Assembly (NCBI RefSeq): GCF_024105735.1
Contig: NZ_JAAAML010000001.1
Location: forward strand, 1,497,809-1,561,808
Source of the DNA: Parahoeflea alexandrii
Lineage (GTDB): Bacteria; Pseudomonadota; Alphaproteobacteria; Rhizobiales; Rhizobiaceae
Direction: 5' to 3'
DNA: 64,000 nt
In this document: positions 27,489 through 36,446 of the stretch, one piece after another
Layout of the letters: the number at the start of each line of letters is the position of its first letter
Numbering within the stretch: the stretch's first letter is position 1
Position numbers and translations under genes: made by a program
The notes under the pieces: model-generated
The model's database searches: none
Seen by the model: only the letters and a program-made list of their open reading frames with translations
Told to the model about the DNA's origin: nothing

Positions 27489-28784
27489 GTGTTTATCGAA
27501 ATCGCTATCGTCATCGTCCTTATCCTGATCAATGGCGTTCTCGCCATGTCGGAGCTGGCTGTCGTCTCCTCGCGCCCCGTTCGCTTGAAGCTGCTCGCCG
27601 ACCAGGGCAGCACGGGAGCCGCCACGGCGCTTCGCCTGGCGGAGGATCCGGGACGGTTCCTGTCCACGGTGCAGATCGGCATCACGCTGGTCGGCGTCCT
27701 GTCCGGCGCGTTTTCGGGTGCGACGCTGGGCGCGCGGTTGGCGGACTGGCTCGAAGCCCGGGGTCTGACGGACGTGATGGCGGATGCCCTTGGCGTCGGT
27801 TCGGTCGTCCTGGCCATCACCTATCTGTCGCTGATCGTGGGCGAGTTGGTGCCCAAGCAGATCGCCTTGCGGGCGCCGGAAGCCGTGGCGGCGAAGGTCG
27901 CGCCGGCGATGGCGATGCTGTCGAGGGTCGCCCTGCCTCTGGTCTGGCTGCTGAACGCCTCGGGGAAGGCGGTTCTGGCGCTTCTGGGCCAAAAGGGTGA
28001 AACAAACCAGAGGATGACCGACGAGGAGGTCCGTTCGGTGCTGGCCGAGGCGCAGAGCGCCGGTGTGATCGAAACAGCGGAATCGGAAATGATATCGGGC
28101 GTCATGCGGCTTGCCGATCGCACGGCGCGCGGTCTGATGACGCCGCGCCGCGAGGTGGAGGTCATCGACATCGAGGATGATCCGGCCGATATCCGCGAGC
28201 AGTTGCGCAACTCGAACCGGACCCGCCTTCCGGTTCGGAACGGGCCCACGGACGAGATCATCGGTGTCATCTTCGTCAAGGATGCGCTGGACGCCTTCCT
28301 GCAGGGCGCCAATCTTGACGTTCGCAGCCTGATGCGCGACGCGCCGGTGGTGTCCGACCGGTCGGGAGCGATGGATGTGATCGGGTCGCTGCGCAAGTCA
28401 CCTTCGCACATGGTGCTGGTCTATGACGAATACGGCCATTTTGAAGGGGTCATTTCGTCGGGCGATGTGCTGGAGGCGATCACCGGGGTGTTTCGTGAGG
28501 ACACCACCGAGGAGGCCGCCATGCTGGAGCGGGAAGACGGCTCTTTTCTCGTCTCGGGCTGGATGCCAATTGACGAGTTTGCCGATGAAATGGGGTTCTC
28601 GCTCGACAAGGATTTCGACTACGAGACGGTGGCCGGCTTCGCCATCGACGAAATGAAGCGCCTGCCTGCGCTCGGCGAAAGCTTCACGGCGAAAGGCTGG
28701 CGCTTCGAGATCATCGATCTTGATGGCCGCCGCATTGACAAGCTGCTGGTCAGCAAGGCTCCGGATTCCCCCAACGTGGCTTGA
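27489..28784 (+). CDS. CNNM-domain, CBS-pair membrane protein (HlyC/CorC family)
   Basis: 431 residues from GTG 27489. The N-terminal DUF21/CNNM domain has a first helix (FIEIAIVIVLILINGVLAM), a second around SVVLAITYLSLIVGELVPKQIAL and a third near residue 140, together making the Mg2+/Co2+-associated transmembrane module. Two CBS domains follow (about 205-330, including MTPRREVEVID and YDEYGHFEGVISSGDVLEAITG) and a C-terminal CorC/HlyC domain (~345-425, with LERE-DGS-LVSGWMPIDEF). Family members are linked to Mg2+ export or metal tolerance; the label hemolysin is historical. Monocistronic. Confidence 0.92.
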   Translation: MFIEIAIVIVLILINGVLAMSELAVVSSRPVRLKLLADQGSTGAATALRLAEDPGRFLSTVQIGITLVGVLSGAFSGATLGARLADWLEARGLTDVMADALGVGSVVLAITYLSLIVGELVPKQIALRAPEAVAAKVAPAMAMLSRVALPLVWLLNASGKAVLALLGQKGETNQRMTDEEVRSVLAEAQSAGVIETAESEMISGVMRLADRTARGLMTPRREVEVIDIEDDPADIREQLRNSNRTRLPVRNGPTDEIIGVIFVKDALDAFLQGANLDVRSLMRDAPVVSDRSGAMDVIGSLRKSPSHMVLVYDEYGHFEGVISSGDVLEAITGVFREDTTEEAAMLEREDGSFLVSGWMPIDEFADEMGFSLDKDFDYETVAGFAIDEMKRLPALGESFTAKGWRFEIIDLDGRRIDKLLVSKAPDSPNVA

Positions 28785-28830
28785 ACGGGCTTGCGCACTT
28801 TAACATCGGTCTGCTGCGCCGAGGCCCGGT

Positions 28831-29346
28831 TCAGGTCGTCCGTCGTCTGATCAGGGTCTGAACGCCCATGAACAGCACGCCGAGGACCACTGCCGGCACA
28901 AGGTCATCCGCCATCACGCCCCAGCCCGAGGGCAGTTGTTCGACATAGGCCATCGGCCAGGGCTTGAGCCGATCCAGAAACAGGAAGATGGCCGCGAACG
29001 GCACAAGCATTTTCCATCCGGCCTGGCGAATGATGGCGGCTCCGAGGACGAATGCGGCGACCTCGTCAATCACGATCCGGCGGTCGTCCTTGTCGCCGGT
29101 CGCCAGTTCGATCTCCGTTGCCACATGAACGCCGGCGAGGAAGATCGCAACGGCGAGGACCGGCAGGACGTATCTTGGAAGCGCGATTGCCAGCGCCAGC
29201 ATCGGAAGCACCGCGAAGACGGCGAGCCCGGCCCGGAACGGCGCCAGCAGCCCAGCGCCGAACCAGGTTGCGGCAAGCCAGATCCAGTCCGGCACCATAC
29301 CTGCGCCGGGCGGGTCAAGCCGTTCTATGGAGGCGAGCAGTTCCAC
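28831..29346 (-). CDS. pgpA: Phosphatidylglycerophosphatase A-type protein
   Basis: 171 residues from GTG 29346, two bases after the FliO-like stop. It would remove phosphate from phosphatidylglycerophosphate to give phosphatidylglycerol at the inner membrane. Conserved PgpA elements: KDDRRIVIDEVAAF near residue 86, FLFLDRLKPWP near 120 and EQLPSGWGVMADDLVPAVV near 136; there are about four membrane segments. The N-terminal GTP-like motif of E. coli PgpA is less clear here, so activity rests on these core motifs. Likely co-transcribed with the upstream FliO-like gene. Confidence 0.85.
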   Translation of the reverse strand: MELLASIERLDPPGAGMVPDWIWLAATWFGAGLLAPFRAGLAVFAVLPMLALAIALPRYVLPVLAVAIFLAGVHVATEIELATGDKDDRRIVIDEVAAFVLGAAIIRQAGWKMLVPFAAIFLFLDRLKPWPMAYVEQLPSGWGVMADDLVPAVVLGVLFMGVQTLIRRRTT

Positions 29347-29348
29347 TC

Positions 29349-30578
29349 TCAGGTCTTGCGCGACAGGTCGCCAAGCAGCCGTTCCATCTCGGCCTCGAGC
29401 GAGTCCCTTGATTCCTGTGTTTCCGGCTGGACTTCCGGGGCTTCGAGCAGTTCGGCTTCCTCGGGGTCGAGCTGGTGCTCGCTGTAATGCGCGGTGATGA
29501 GGCTGTCCTGTGCGGGCTCGATCGTCAGGTCCTGCGACAGTTCCGCGGCGAGGACGGTCTCGAAGTCGGAAGAGGCCGCGGCAGGCTGCTCGGCCGCCGG
29601 AGCCGGGCGGCTGGTTGCCATGCCTGACCCGGTTGCCGCCAATGCCGCCGCAGGTGCAGAAGCTGCCGGAGCGACAGGCGCCGAGGGAGGGGGGCGGGTG
29701 GCGCGGGCAGGGTCCGGCTGTGGCGCGGAGGTCAGTTCGTCAAAGGCGCTCTCGTCAAAACTCGGTTCTTCGAAGACCCGGGTCCTGACGGTGTCAAGCA
29801 CATCGACGGCCTTGGCCTGGATCGGGTCGGCGGCTGCGGCGCCCGGTCCGGCGCCCAGTCTTGCGCCCGGCGATGCGGCCTGGGAAACCTCGGGACGCGA
29901 AGCGGGTGCGGGCTGTTGCCGGGCTTGTGCAGCCGGCGCCGGTTTCGGGGCGGCTGACAGGTCCTCATCAAGGCCGGCGTCCTCAAAGGACGGCTCCTCG
30001 AAAACCCTGTTCCGGGCGGTTTCCAGCAGGTCCGCCGCCTCGCTGCGGGCGCTGTCTGCCGGGGCAGCGGCGGCGCCTGCGGATGCTGCCGCCAGTGGCG
30101 CCGAAACCGGCTGCTGCCGGGCCTGGGGCGGCGTCGGGGCGGCGGTGTCGGCCGAGCGGGCCTGCCGTTCGGGTGGTTGCGGCGCGGCCTGGACCGGGGC
30201 AGCGGCGCGGGCAGGGCGCGCCGGTTCCGGCGCAGGCGGTGCTGCCCGCTGCTGGCGCGGCTGGGCTGCCTGCGCGGATTGGATGTCGTCGTGCGGGGTG
30301 ATGCGGCTTTCGATGACGATGTCGGTCGGTCCGCCGATCATGACCAGATGCTCGACATCGTCGCGCCGGATCAGCACCAGCCGGCGGCGTGTGTCGACCG
30401 CTGTGGCATCGAGCACGGCCAGGCGCGGCTGGCGGTTCTTGCCGCCGCGGATGAAGGTCGAGGCGGCGCGGTTGCGGATCAGCCAGAACACCCCGACCAG
30501 GGCCAGAAGCGCCACGGCGACGATGATGATGGCGGTCAGCAGAGTTGCACCCTGGCCGCCCAAAAGATTGTCCGGCAT
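29349..30578 (-). CDS. FliO/MopB-like membrane protein with long Ala/Pro-rich tail
   Basis: 409 residues. One membrane helix near residues 12-35, then a small FliO-like domain (about 48-92: RLAVLDATAVDTRRRLVLIRRDDVEHLVMIGGP) resembling the cytoplasmic domain of flagellar export protein FliO. The remaining ~310 residues are low-complexity Ala/Pro/Gln, with a duplicated module, RNRVFEEPSFEDAG (~188) and RTRVFEEPSFDESA (~270), and a short conserved C-terminus (EMERLLGDLSRK). No flagellar gene lies nearby, so a flagellar role is not supported by context. It is divergent from cckA and upstream of pgpA. Confidence 0.78.
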   Translation of the reverse strand: MPDNLLGGQGATLLTAIIIVAVALLALVGVFWLIRNRAASTFIRGGKNRQPRLAVLDATAVDTRRRLVLIRRDDVEHLVMIGGPTDIVIESRITPHDDIQSAQAAQPRQQRAAPPAPEPARPARAAAPVQAAPQPPERQARSADTAAPTPPQARQQPVSAPLAAASAGAAAAPADSARSEAADLLETARNRVFEEPSFEDAGLDEDLSAAPKPAPAAQARQQPAPASRPEVSQAASPGARLGAGPGAAAADPIQAKAVDVLDTVRTRVFEEPSFDESAFDELTSAPQPDPARATRPPPSAPVAPAASAPAAALAATGSGMATSRPAPAAEQPAAASSDFETVLAAELSQDLTIEPAQDSLITAHYSEHQLDPEEAELLEAPEVQPETQESRDSLEAEMERLLGDLSRKT

Positions 30579-30870
30579 CCGGTGTCCTCCTGTTTCAGTC
30601 CAGATTTGGCGATGAAATCCGGGTCGTTTTCCGGATCTGATCGTGACCAGAATGTATTTGACTTGTTTTGCACCCGGTCCACAAGCGGCGCGCGGGATTT
30701 ATCCAATATGGTGTGAAATGTGGCGAGGGTATGCCTCGCGGTCGCCGGGCGGCGTCGGATTCTCCGGCAAACTGGGCGGCCAAACCGCAAGCAGCCGTGT
30801 TTGGGCTTTCCATCAGCGGCGGAATGTGATTCAAACCGGACGGATCCGTGGCGGGGCGAAAGAGCGATTC

Positions 30871-33492
30871 ATGACCGAGACGACACCTGCGGCCGGCAAC
30901 CCGGCGGCGCTTGTAGACCGAAGCGCAAAACCACGCTCGGTGTCGAGGCTGATCTTCCTCGCGCTGGTGATGATCGGCGCGTCGGTCACCTTCTTCCTGT
31001 TCAAGGACAAGCTCAACAACGAGCTGATGCTCGGCATTCTCGGCGTGCTCGCCGTGGTCGGCATCTTCTTCCTGGTCTCCACGGTGATCGGCTTCGTCGA
31101 CATCATGCCGAAGACCACCGCCGACCCGCTGGCCCGCGCCTTCATCGACACCCATCCAGAAGGCACGCTGGTCACCGACCAGAAGGGCCGCGTGATCTAT
31201 GCCAACCACGCCTACGGGCGGCTGACCGGCTCGACCAGTGCGAGCGACGTACAGTCGATCGAGGCGATCCTGTCGCGGCACCGGGAATCGGCCGAAGCCG
31301 TCTACCGGCTGACCAACGCCATGCGCGAGGGCCGGGAGGGGCAGGAAGAGTTCCGCATGCCGCAGCCGCTGGGCTCCGGCCAGGAGAGCACCGATGCGGG
31401 CCACTGGTACCGGCTGCGCGGCCGGCCGGTCGCCTCGGGTGAAAAGGACGTCACGCTGATGGCGTGGCAATTGTCCGATATCAGCCATGAGCGCACCGAG
31501 CAGGAAATGGTGTTCAAGGAGCTGCAGAACGCCATCAACTATCTCGATCATGCGCCGGTCGGCTTCTTCTCGGCGGGCCGCGACGGCGAGATCGTCTATC
31601 TCAACGCGACGCTGGCCGACTGGCTCGGCATCGACCTGACCTCGTTCCTGCCGGGCAAGGTGATGCTGCGCGATCTCGTTGCCGGCGCCGGCATGGCGCT
31701 GGTCGAATCGGTGCAGGCCGAACCGGGCCTCAACCGCACCGCGCAGCTTGATCTCGATCTTTTGAAATCCAACGGCCAGAGCCTGCCGGTGCGGCTGGTG
31801 CACCGGGTTTCGGCCACCCGCGACGGCGCGCCGGGCGAAAGCCGGACCATCGTCATCAGCCGCGAAGAGGGCGGCTCGGGCGTGCACGATGCGGCAAGCG
31901 CCGAGATGCGCTTTACCCGTTTCTTCAACAACACGCCGATGGCGATCGCCTCGGTCGACGGCGACGGTAAGATCCTGAGGACCAACGGACCGTTCCTGCA
32001 GATGTTTCACGGCCTGGTGACGCGCGACGACATGGAGCGCGGCTCGCTGTTTGAGACCGTGCTGCGCGAGGATGACCGCAAGAGTTTTCAGGACGCGCTT
32101 TCCCAGGCGGCCGACAAGCAGGGCGACATCGCGCCGATCGACAGCCGCCGCGCCGACAACGAGGAGCGGCATTTCCGCTTCTACGTCAACGCGGTGATCG
32201 AACATTCGGAAGAAGCGCCGGAAGAGACCGCGATCATCTACGCGGTGGAGACCACCGAGCAGAAGGCGCTGGAAGCGCAGATGGCGCAAACCCAGAAGAT
32301 GAATGCCGTGGGAACGCTCGCCGGCGGTATCGCGCACGACTTCAACAACGTGCTGACGGCGATCCTGCTGTCGGCAGACCACCTGCTGATGTCGCTGAGG
32401 CCCGCGGATTCGAGCTTTGCCGACCTCATCGAGATCAAGCGTAACGCCAACCGTGCCGCGGTGCTGGTGCGGCAGCTCCTGGCGTTCTCGCGCAAGCAGA
32501 CGATGCGGCCGACGGTGTTGTCGATGACAGATGTGATCGGGGACCTTCGAATGCTGGTCGACCGGCTGACCGGCACCAATGTCAAGCTCGATCTCGAATT
32601 TGGCCGCGACCTTTGGCCGGTCAAGACCGATCTGGGCCAGTTCGAGCAGGTGCTGATCAACCTCGCCGTCAATGCCCGTGACGCCATGCCCGAGGGTGGC
32701 ACGATCACGGTCAGGACCCGCAATGTCGAGGCCGACGAGGTCGAAGGCCTCAACCACCGCGGCATGGAGGTCGGCGACTATGTGCTGATCGAGGTCGCCG
32801 ACCAGGGCACGGGAATCGCGCCGGAGGTGATGGAAAAGGTTTTCGAGCCGTTCTTCACCACCAAGGATGTCGGCAAGGGCACCGGGCTGGGGCTGTCGAT
32901 GGTTTACGGCATCGTCAAGCAGTCGGGAGGCTATATCTATCCCGAATCCGAAGTGGGCCAGGGCACCATTTTCCGCATCTACCTGCCGCGCCACGTTGAG
33001 GACGAGGCTGAGAAGGCGGCAGCTTTGGCCGAAGCCGAGGCCGCCGCCGGCCGCGCCGCTGCCGAGGGTACGCCTGGCGCAGCCGCAAAGGCGGGTTCGG
33101 ACGGACCCGAAGACCTCACCGGCGGCTCGGCCGTGGTGCTGCTGGTCGAGGACGAGGAAGCGGTCAGGCGCGGCGGCAAGCGCATGCTCGAGGCCCGCGG
33201 CTACGAAGTGCACGAGGCGGGCACCGGCGTCGAGGCGCTGGAAGTGCTGCAGGAGCTCGAGGGCAAGGTCGACATCGTCGTCTCCGACGTTGTGATGCCG
33301 GAGATGGACGGGCCGACGCTTCTGACCGAGCTGCGCAAGGATTACCCCGACATGAAGTTCATCTTTGTCTCAGGCTATGCCGAGGACGCGTTCGCGAAAA
33401 ACCTGCCCGCCGACGCCAAGTTCGGCTTCCTCGCCAAGCCGTTCTCGCTCAAGCAGTTGGCAACGGCGGTGCGCGAGATGCTGGACGCCTGA
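30871..33492 (+). CDS. cckA: Hybrid sensor histidine kinase CckA
   Basis: Top kinase of the CckA-ChpT-CtrA cell-cycle phosphorelay, at the membrane. From ATG 30871 it has 873 residues: two N-terminal membrane helices (~25-43 and 52-75), PAS domains (~85-210, ~215-330, ~345-470), HisKA with GGIAHDFNN (phospho-His489), HATPase with [22 protein letters not shown] and [20 protein letters not shown], an Ala/Glu linker, and a receiver domain (~755-873) with VEDEE and phospho-acceptor Asp806 ([10 protein letters not shown]). The frame is open 76 codons upstream but that part is not conserved-looking. The 292-base gap to the divergent FliO-like gene holds both promoters. Confidence 0.95.
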   Translation: MTETTPAAGNPAALVDRSAKPRSVSRLIFLALVMIGASVTFFLFKDKLNNELMLGILGVLAVVGIFFLVSTVIGFVDIMPKTTADPLARAFIDTHPEGTLVTDQKGRVIYANHAYGRLTGSTSASDVQSIEAILSRHRESAEAVYRLTNAMREGREGQEEFRMPQPLGSGQESTDAGHWYRLRGRPVASGEKDVTLMAWQLSDISHERTEQEMVFKELQNAINYLDHAPVGFFSAGRDGEIVYLNATLADWLGIDLTSFLPGKVMLRDLVAGAGMALVESVQAEPGLNRTAQLDLDLLKSNGQSLPVRLVHRVSATRDGAPGESRTIVISREEGGSGVHDAASAEMRFTRFFNNTPMAIASVDGDGKILRTNGPFLQMFHGLVTRDDMERGSLFETVLREDDRKSFQDALSQAADKQGDIAPIDSRRADNEERHFRFYVNAVIEHSEEAPEETAIIYAVETTEQKALEAQMAQTQKMNAVGTLAGGIAHDFNNVLTAILLSADHLLMSLRPADSSFADLIEIKRNANRAAVLVRQLLAFSRKQTMRPTVLSMTDVIGDLRMLVDRLTGTNVKLDLEFGRDLWPVKTDLGQFEQVLINLAVNARDAMPEGGTITVRTRNVEADEVEGLNHRGMEVGDYVLIEVADQGTGIAPEVMEKVFEPFFTTKDVGKGTGLGLSMVYGIVKQSGGYIYPESEVGQGTIFRIYLPRHVEDEAEKAAALAEAEAAAGRAAAEGTPGAAAKAGSDGPEDLTGGSAVVLLVEDEEAVRRGGKRMLEARGYEVHEAGTGVEALEVLQELEGKVDIVVSDVVMPEMDGPTLLTELRKDYPDMKFIFVSGYAEDAFAKNLPADAKFGFLAKPFSLKQLATAVREMLDA

Positions 33493-33701
33493 GGCGGGGC
33501 GCAAATCTGCGGGCGCTTCGAGCGGGCCGGTGCTAACGGACCGTCAAGCATACCAGCAGGCTCAATAGAATTTCGGGTTGTGCGCAATGGCAAACGGTGC
33601 TCGTCTCTGGGTTGCAGAGGGCGGGGGTGCGATGAGTCAGAAGCGACGGAGACACAGGCCAAGCGCGGGCTACATCGTCGATTCTGGGCGCATCAACTTC
33701 A
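33493..33701. other. Intergenic region downstream of cckA
   Basis: First part of the 365-base gap after cckA. No convincing gene, promoter or terminator is seen; the short frames here run on into the repeat element at 33702-33840 and are not credible. Confidence 0.5.
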
Positions 33702-33840
33702 TTCGTCATCCCAGGGCTCCGACCCTGGGATCCATTCCGATATCTCTCCAGACAAACGGTATACCGGAGGATCACGGAATGGATCCTCGGAGGCAACGAC
33801 GGCGCTTCGCTTGTTTTGCTCGGAGGCCGAGGATGACGAG
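33702..33840. repeat. RIME-like palindromic intergenic element
   Basis: Bounded by TCGTCATCCCAGGG and GAGGATGACGA, which are near-perfect inverted repeats. Inside, CCCAGGG and CCCTGGG form a hairpin at the left end and GAATGGATCC/GGATCCATTC are inverted. Its right half shares CTTCGCTTGT-T-GCTC and the GGATGACG end with the element at 35975-36116, so the two belong to one family. Sized and built like the RIME mosaic elements of Rhizobiales; no coding function. The lipoprotein gene starts 17 bases beyond. Confidence 0.75.
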
Positions 33841-33857
33841 AGTGGAGGGCAGTACGC

Positions 33858-34514
33858 ATGAGTGACTGGCGCGGGTTTTGGACGGGTTTGGTACTGGCCT
33901 TGGCCGTCGCGGGGCTGGCCGGCTGCGGCAATGATGTCAGCTGGCAGCAGAAGGTGACAGTCACGGTCGCAACCCCGAATGGCGAAGTGTCCGGCGCAAG
34001 CGTCATGGAAGTCTCGTGGAGCGGCGGCATTCCCTTTATCGTAGGCGATGCCAAGGGCGGCGGCTTCAATCTGACGGGGGAAGCTCCCGTGGTGAAGCTC
34101 GGCAACGGGCGCTATCTGTTTACGCTGCTCAAGGGCATGGACAGCAAGCTGCTCTACCAGTTCCGCAACAAGGATGGCCGCGGCGCCAGCATGAAGGACA
34201 ACAGCCGGGCCATTCTCGGACTGAAGGAGCCGCTTGTCCTTCCGGTCGAGGCTTACCCGCTGTTGGTCACCTTCGCCGACATCAATGACCCGGCGAGCGT
34301 TCAACGCGTCGATCCCGACGATCTCGCAGCCCAGTTCGGCCCCGGCTATGCGCTCTCCTCGATCACGCTTGCGATCACCGACGAGCCGGTGACCATGGGC
34401 CGGGTGGAGGCGGTGCTGGGGTGGTTGGACAATCTTTCCGCCTACCGAACAGATCCAAAAAATCCATTCACCAATACGCTGCCGCCCGAAATCGGATATC
34501 TCAGGAGCAATTGA
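33858..34514 (+). CDS. Lipoprotein of unknown function
   Basis: 218 residues. The N-terminus MSDWRGFWTGLVLALAVAGLAGC is a lipoprotein signal peptide with lipobox LAGC (lipidated Cys at residue 23). The mature part begins with a strand-rich domain (QQKVTVTVATPNGEVSGASVMEVSW) that looks like an immunoglobulin-type or carboxypeptidase-regulatory-like repeat and ends with PPEIGYLRSN. No enzyme motif seen. It is two bases from a downstream ORF that is cut short (34517-34651), so the pair once formed an operon. Strand fixed by Shine-Dalgarno GGAGGG. Confidence 0.75.
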   Translation: MSDWRGFWTGLVLALAVAGLAGCGNDVSWQQKVTVTVATPNGEVSGASVMEVSWSGGIPFIVGDAKGGGFNLTGEAPVVKLGNGRYLFTLLKGMDSKLLYQFRNKDGRGASMKDNSRAILGLKEPLVLPVEAYPLLVTFADINDPASVQRVDPDDLAAQFGPGYALSSITLAITDEPVTMGRVEAVLGWLDNLSAYRTDPKNPFTNTLPPEIGYLRSN

Positions 34515-34516
34515 TC

Positions 34517-34651
34517 ATGACCACGAGTATCTCGCCTGAACTGTTCCTGGCCATTCTGTCGATGGATTCCGACAATCGCGGCTATGATGCTGGGATCGGC
34601 GATGGCCAGAACGGCGTCACGCCAGCTCCGCACCGATCTCGATGCGTTTGA
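34517..34651 (+). pseudogene. Truncated ORF, N-terminal remnant of a longer gene
   Basis: Begins MTTSISPELFLAILSMDS with a strong Shine-Dalgarno (AGGAG, ten bases before the ATG) and sits two bases after the lipoprotein stop, but ends after 44 residues. The first ~33 residues (to GIGDGQNG) look like the start of a larger conserved protein; the last ~11 look random. The break near base 34612 coincides with the 3' end of an unrelated minus-strand gene, as expected of a deletion or rearrangement junction. I do not recognise the original family with certainty. Confidence 0.5.
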
Positions 34652-34949
34652 GCGCGTTGTCTTCCGGATAGCGCAGGGCGGAGGATTTGGGCACCTCGCG
34701 GATCAGCTCGCCGTCGACCTCGACCGCGCTCACCCAGGAGACGCTGTAGGCTTCGGCGAAGCGCCGCACGCGCTGCCAGTGCAGCGCCAGCTTCGGATCG
34801 CCCGCGCGAATGGCGCGGCGCGTGCGCCAGACACATTCCTCGTAAAATCGATTGGTGAGAGCATCGCCGCACTCATCGCGCAGCGCCAGAAAATCGCGCC
34901 AGAGGCTGCCGTCAATCACAAACACCACGTCGGGTCGAAGGTCAATCAT
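34617..34949 (-). CDS. Hypothetical protein
   Basis: 110 residues from ATG 34949 (the frame extends to a TTG at 34979). Hydrophilic, with about ten Arg in the first half (WRTRRAIRAG) and several Trp; begins MIDLRPDVVFVIDGSLWRDF and ends ALKRIEIGAELA. No family, signal peptide or membrane segment recognised, and no clear Shine-Dalgarno. Its last bases overlap the end of the truncated ORF on the other strand, so it probably came to its present position with the rearrangement. The longer antisense frame across it is a shadow. Confidence 0.5.
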   Translation of the reverse strand: MIDLRPDVVFVIDGSLWRDFLALRDECGDALTNRFYEECVWRTRRAIRAGDPKLALHWQRVRRFAEAYSVSWVSAVEVDGELIREVPKSSALRYPEDNALKRIEIGAELA

Positions 34950-35155
34950 TGGGGGCGGAATCGCATCTACGGGGATCAATCCGCGCCATCTGCGCCAGCC
35001 GGGGCGGACGGGTCAAGCCTGCGGCAAGAAGATCTGCCAGGATCCGAGATACTGACGGCCCGGCACAGGGTTAATTTTGCGGTGACAGAATATTCATCAT
35101 CCTGCCGCATTTTCCGCTAAAGTCCGATTTTCGAGTTTCGCCAAGAGGGGCCACC

Positions 35156-35803
35156 ATGAAATCCAAACTTTTGATCGCGGCGCTTGCCGCCGTCTTCGTC
35201 TCCGGCTGCACGACCGATCCCTATACCGGTCAGCAGAAGGTTTCCAACCTGGCCGGCGGCGCGGCGCTTGGCGCGCTCGGCGGCGCGGCGCTGGGCACGC
35301 TGGCCGGCGGCGACGACCGCCGCAACGCGCTGATCGGTGCCGGCATCGGCGCGCTCGCCGGCGGCGCCGTGGGCGGCTACATGGACCAGCAGGAAGCCCA
35401 GCTTCGCGCACAGCTGCAGGGCACCGGCGTGTCGGTGACCCGCGTCGGCGACAAGATCGTGCTCAACATGCCCTCCAACATCACTTTTGATACCGACCAG
35501 TCGGCGGTCAAGCCGCAGTTCTACGACACGCTGAATTCGGTGGCGCTGGTGCTGCAGAAGTTCAACCGTTCGCTGGTCGACGTCGCCGGGCACACCGACT
35601 CGACCGGGTCGGACAGCTACAACCTGACACTGTCGCAGCAGCGGGCGCAGTCGGTAACGAGCTACCTGATCTCGCAGGGCAACGACCCGCGCCGCTTCTT
35701 CACGCAAGGGTTTGGCGAAAGCCAGCCGATCGCCGACAACGGCACGGAGGCCGGCCGCGCCGCCAACCGCCGCGTGACAATCCAGATCTCGCCGCTGAGC
35801 TGA
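35156..35803 (+). CDS. OmpA-family outer membrane lipoprotein
   Basis: 215 residues. Lipoprotein signal with VSGC (Cys18), a Gly-rich glycine-zipper region (~30-75: alternating GGAALGALGGAALG and GIGALAGGAVGGYMD) and a C-terminal OmpA peptidoglycan-binding domain (~95-215) with ITFDTDQSAVKP, the GHTDSTGSDSYNLTLSQQRA core (Asp and Arg that bind diaminopimelate) and NRRVTIQI. Same layout as the YiaD/OmpA-like lipoproteins that tie the outer membrane to the wall. Monocistronic, with a terminator 35 bases after the stop. Confidence 0.92.
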   Translation: MKSKLLIAALAAVFVSGCTTDPYTGQQKVSNLAGGAALGALGGAALGTLAGGDDRRNALIGAGIGALAGGAVGGYMDQQEAQLRAQLQGTGVSVTRVGDKIVLNMPSNITFDTDQSAVKPQFYDTLNSVALVLQKFNRSLVDVAGHTDSTGSDSYNLTLSQQRAQSVTSYLISQGNDPRRFFTQGFGESQPIADNGTEAGRAANRRVTIQISPLS

Positions 35804-35837
35804 TCAGCGACGCACCAGATCGTTTGAGGCGACACCG

Positions 35838-35868
35838 GACCCGGCTGCGCAAGCGGCCGGGTCTTTTT
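35838..35868 (+). terminator. Intrinsic terminator after the OmpA-like gene
   Basis: GACCCGGC (35838-35845) and GCCGGGTC (35856-35863) form a perfect 8-bp stem followed by TTTTT. Confidence 0.88.
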
Positions 35869-35974
35869 GTGTCGGGCTGGGGGCTGAGGGATTTGCTGAT
35901 GGTGCGATAGCGGTTGTCGCGGAACTCATGGGGGCTGCAAGGGGATTGTCAGGGCGCGCAAAGGCAATCATCCC

Positions 35975-36116
35975 CCGTCATTCCGGACCTGTTCCGGAAT
36001 CCAGCCAGCCCAACTCCCTGGGCTGAATCAGTCTTTCGACCCGACAGGCGTCGGGTCACCGGATCCCGCTGTCTGCGACCTCACTTCGCTTGTCTGGCTC
36101 AAGTCCGGGATGACGG
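35975..36116. repeat. RIME-like palindromic intergenic element, second copy type
   Basis: Ends are CCGTCATTCCGGAC and GTCCGGGATGACGG, inverted with one mismatch plus a small gap. Internal hairpins include CCGGAAT near the left end and GACCCGACAGGCGTCGGGTC at 36039-36058. The right third is alike to the element at 33702-33840. It fills most of the 353-base gap between the OmpA-like terminator and the BrnA-like gene. Confidence 0.78.
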
Positions 36117-36156
36117 AATTCCGGGAGCGGGCCAACTAATCGCCGGACGCCGAACC

Positions 36157-36405
36157 CTATTCCCCTTCCAGCCTCGCGGCGGTGCGAAGTGCCGCGTTGA
36201 TGCGGTCCTGCCAGCCGGGGCCGTCTTCCTGGAAATGCTCAAGCACGGCGCGGTCGAGGCGGATCGAGACCATCTCCTTGCCTTCAGGCACGCCGATGGT
36301 CTTGGGCGCGGGCCTGGACGCTGCCTCAACCGGCTTGGTGGTTGCGGACTTGAAGGCGGCTTCGGCGCGTTCGAAGGCGCTGCCGGTGCGGCGGGGTGGC
36401 TTCAT
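36157..36405 (-). CDS. BrnA-like antitoxin family protein (orphan)
   Basis: 82 residues. The C-terminal half, VSIRLDRAVLEHFQEDGPGWQDRINAALRTAA, fits the BrnA/DUF4415 ribbon-helix-helix antitoxin pattern (strand with alternating residues, then two helices). BrnA normally follows brnT, which encodes the RNase toxin; no brnT-like frame is found here, and the gene instead follows psuG at 41 bases on the same strand. Either it was left behind after toxin loss, or it now serves as a DNA-binding repressor, perhaps of the psu genes. The N-terminal half is Lys/Pro-rich and unlike canonical BrnA. GAGGAC precedes the ATG. Confidence 0.7.
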   Translation of the reverse strand: MKPPRRTGSAFERAEAAFKSATTKPVEAASRPAPKTIGVPEGKEMVSIRLDRAVLEHFQEDGPGWQDRINAALRTAARLEGE

Positions 36406-36446
36406 GGCAAGGTCCTCTCGTATTGATAGCAGGCGCAGGCTGGCGG

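Noticed and set aside
30595-33213. 872-codon open frame antisense to cckA
   Set aside because: cckA has all expected kinase motifs on the plus strand; the other frame is His/Arg-rich without domains.
33578-33865. Two 93-95 codon frames in the gap before the lipoprotein gene
   Set aside because: They run through the RIME-like repeat and have no ribosome-binding site or conserved look.
34584-35120. 178-codon plus-strand frame across the hypothetical minus-strand gene
   Set aside because: Antisense shadow with His/Arg-rich composition.
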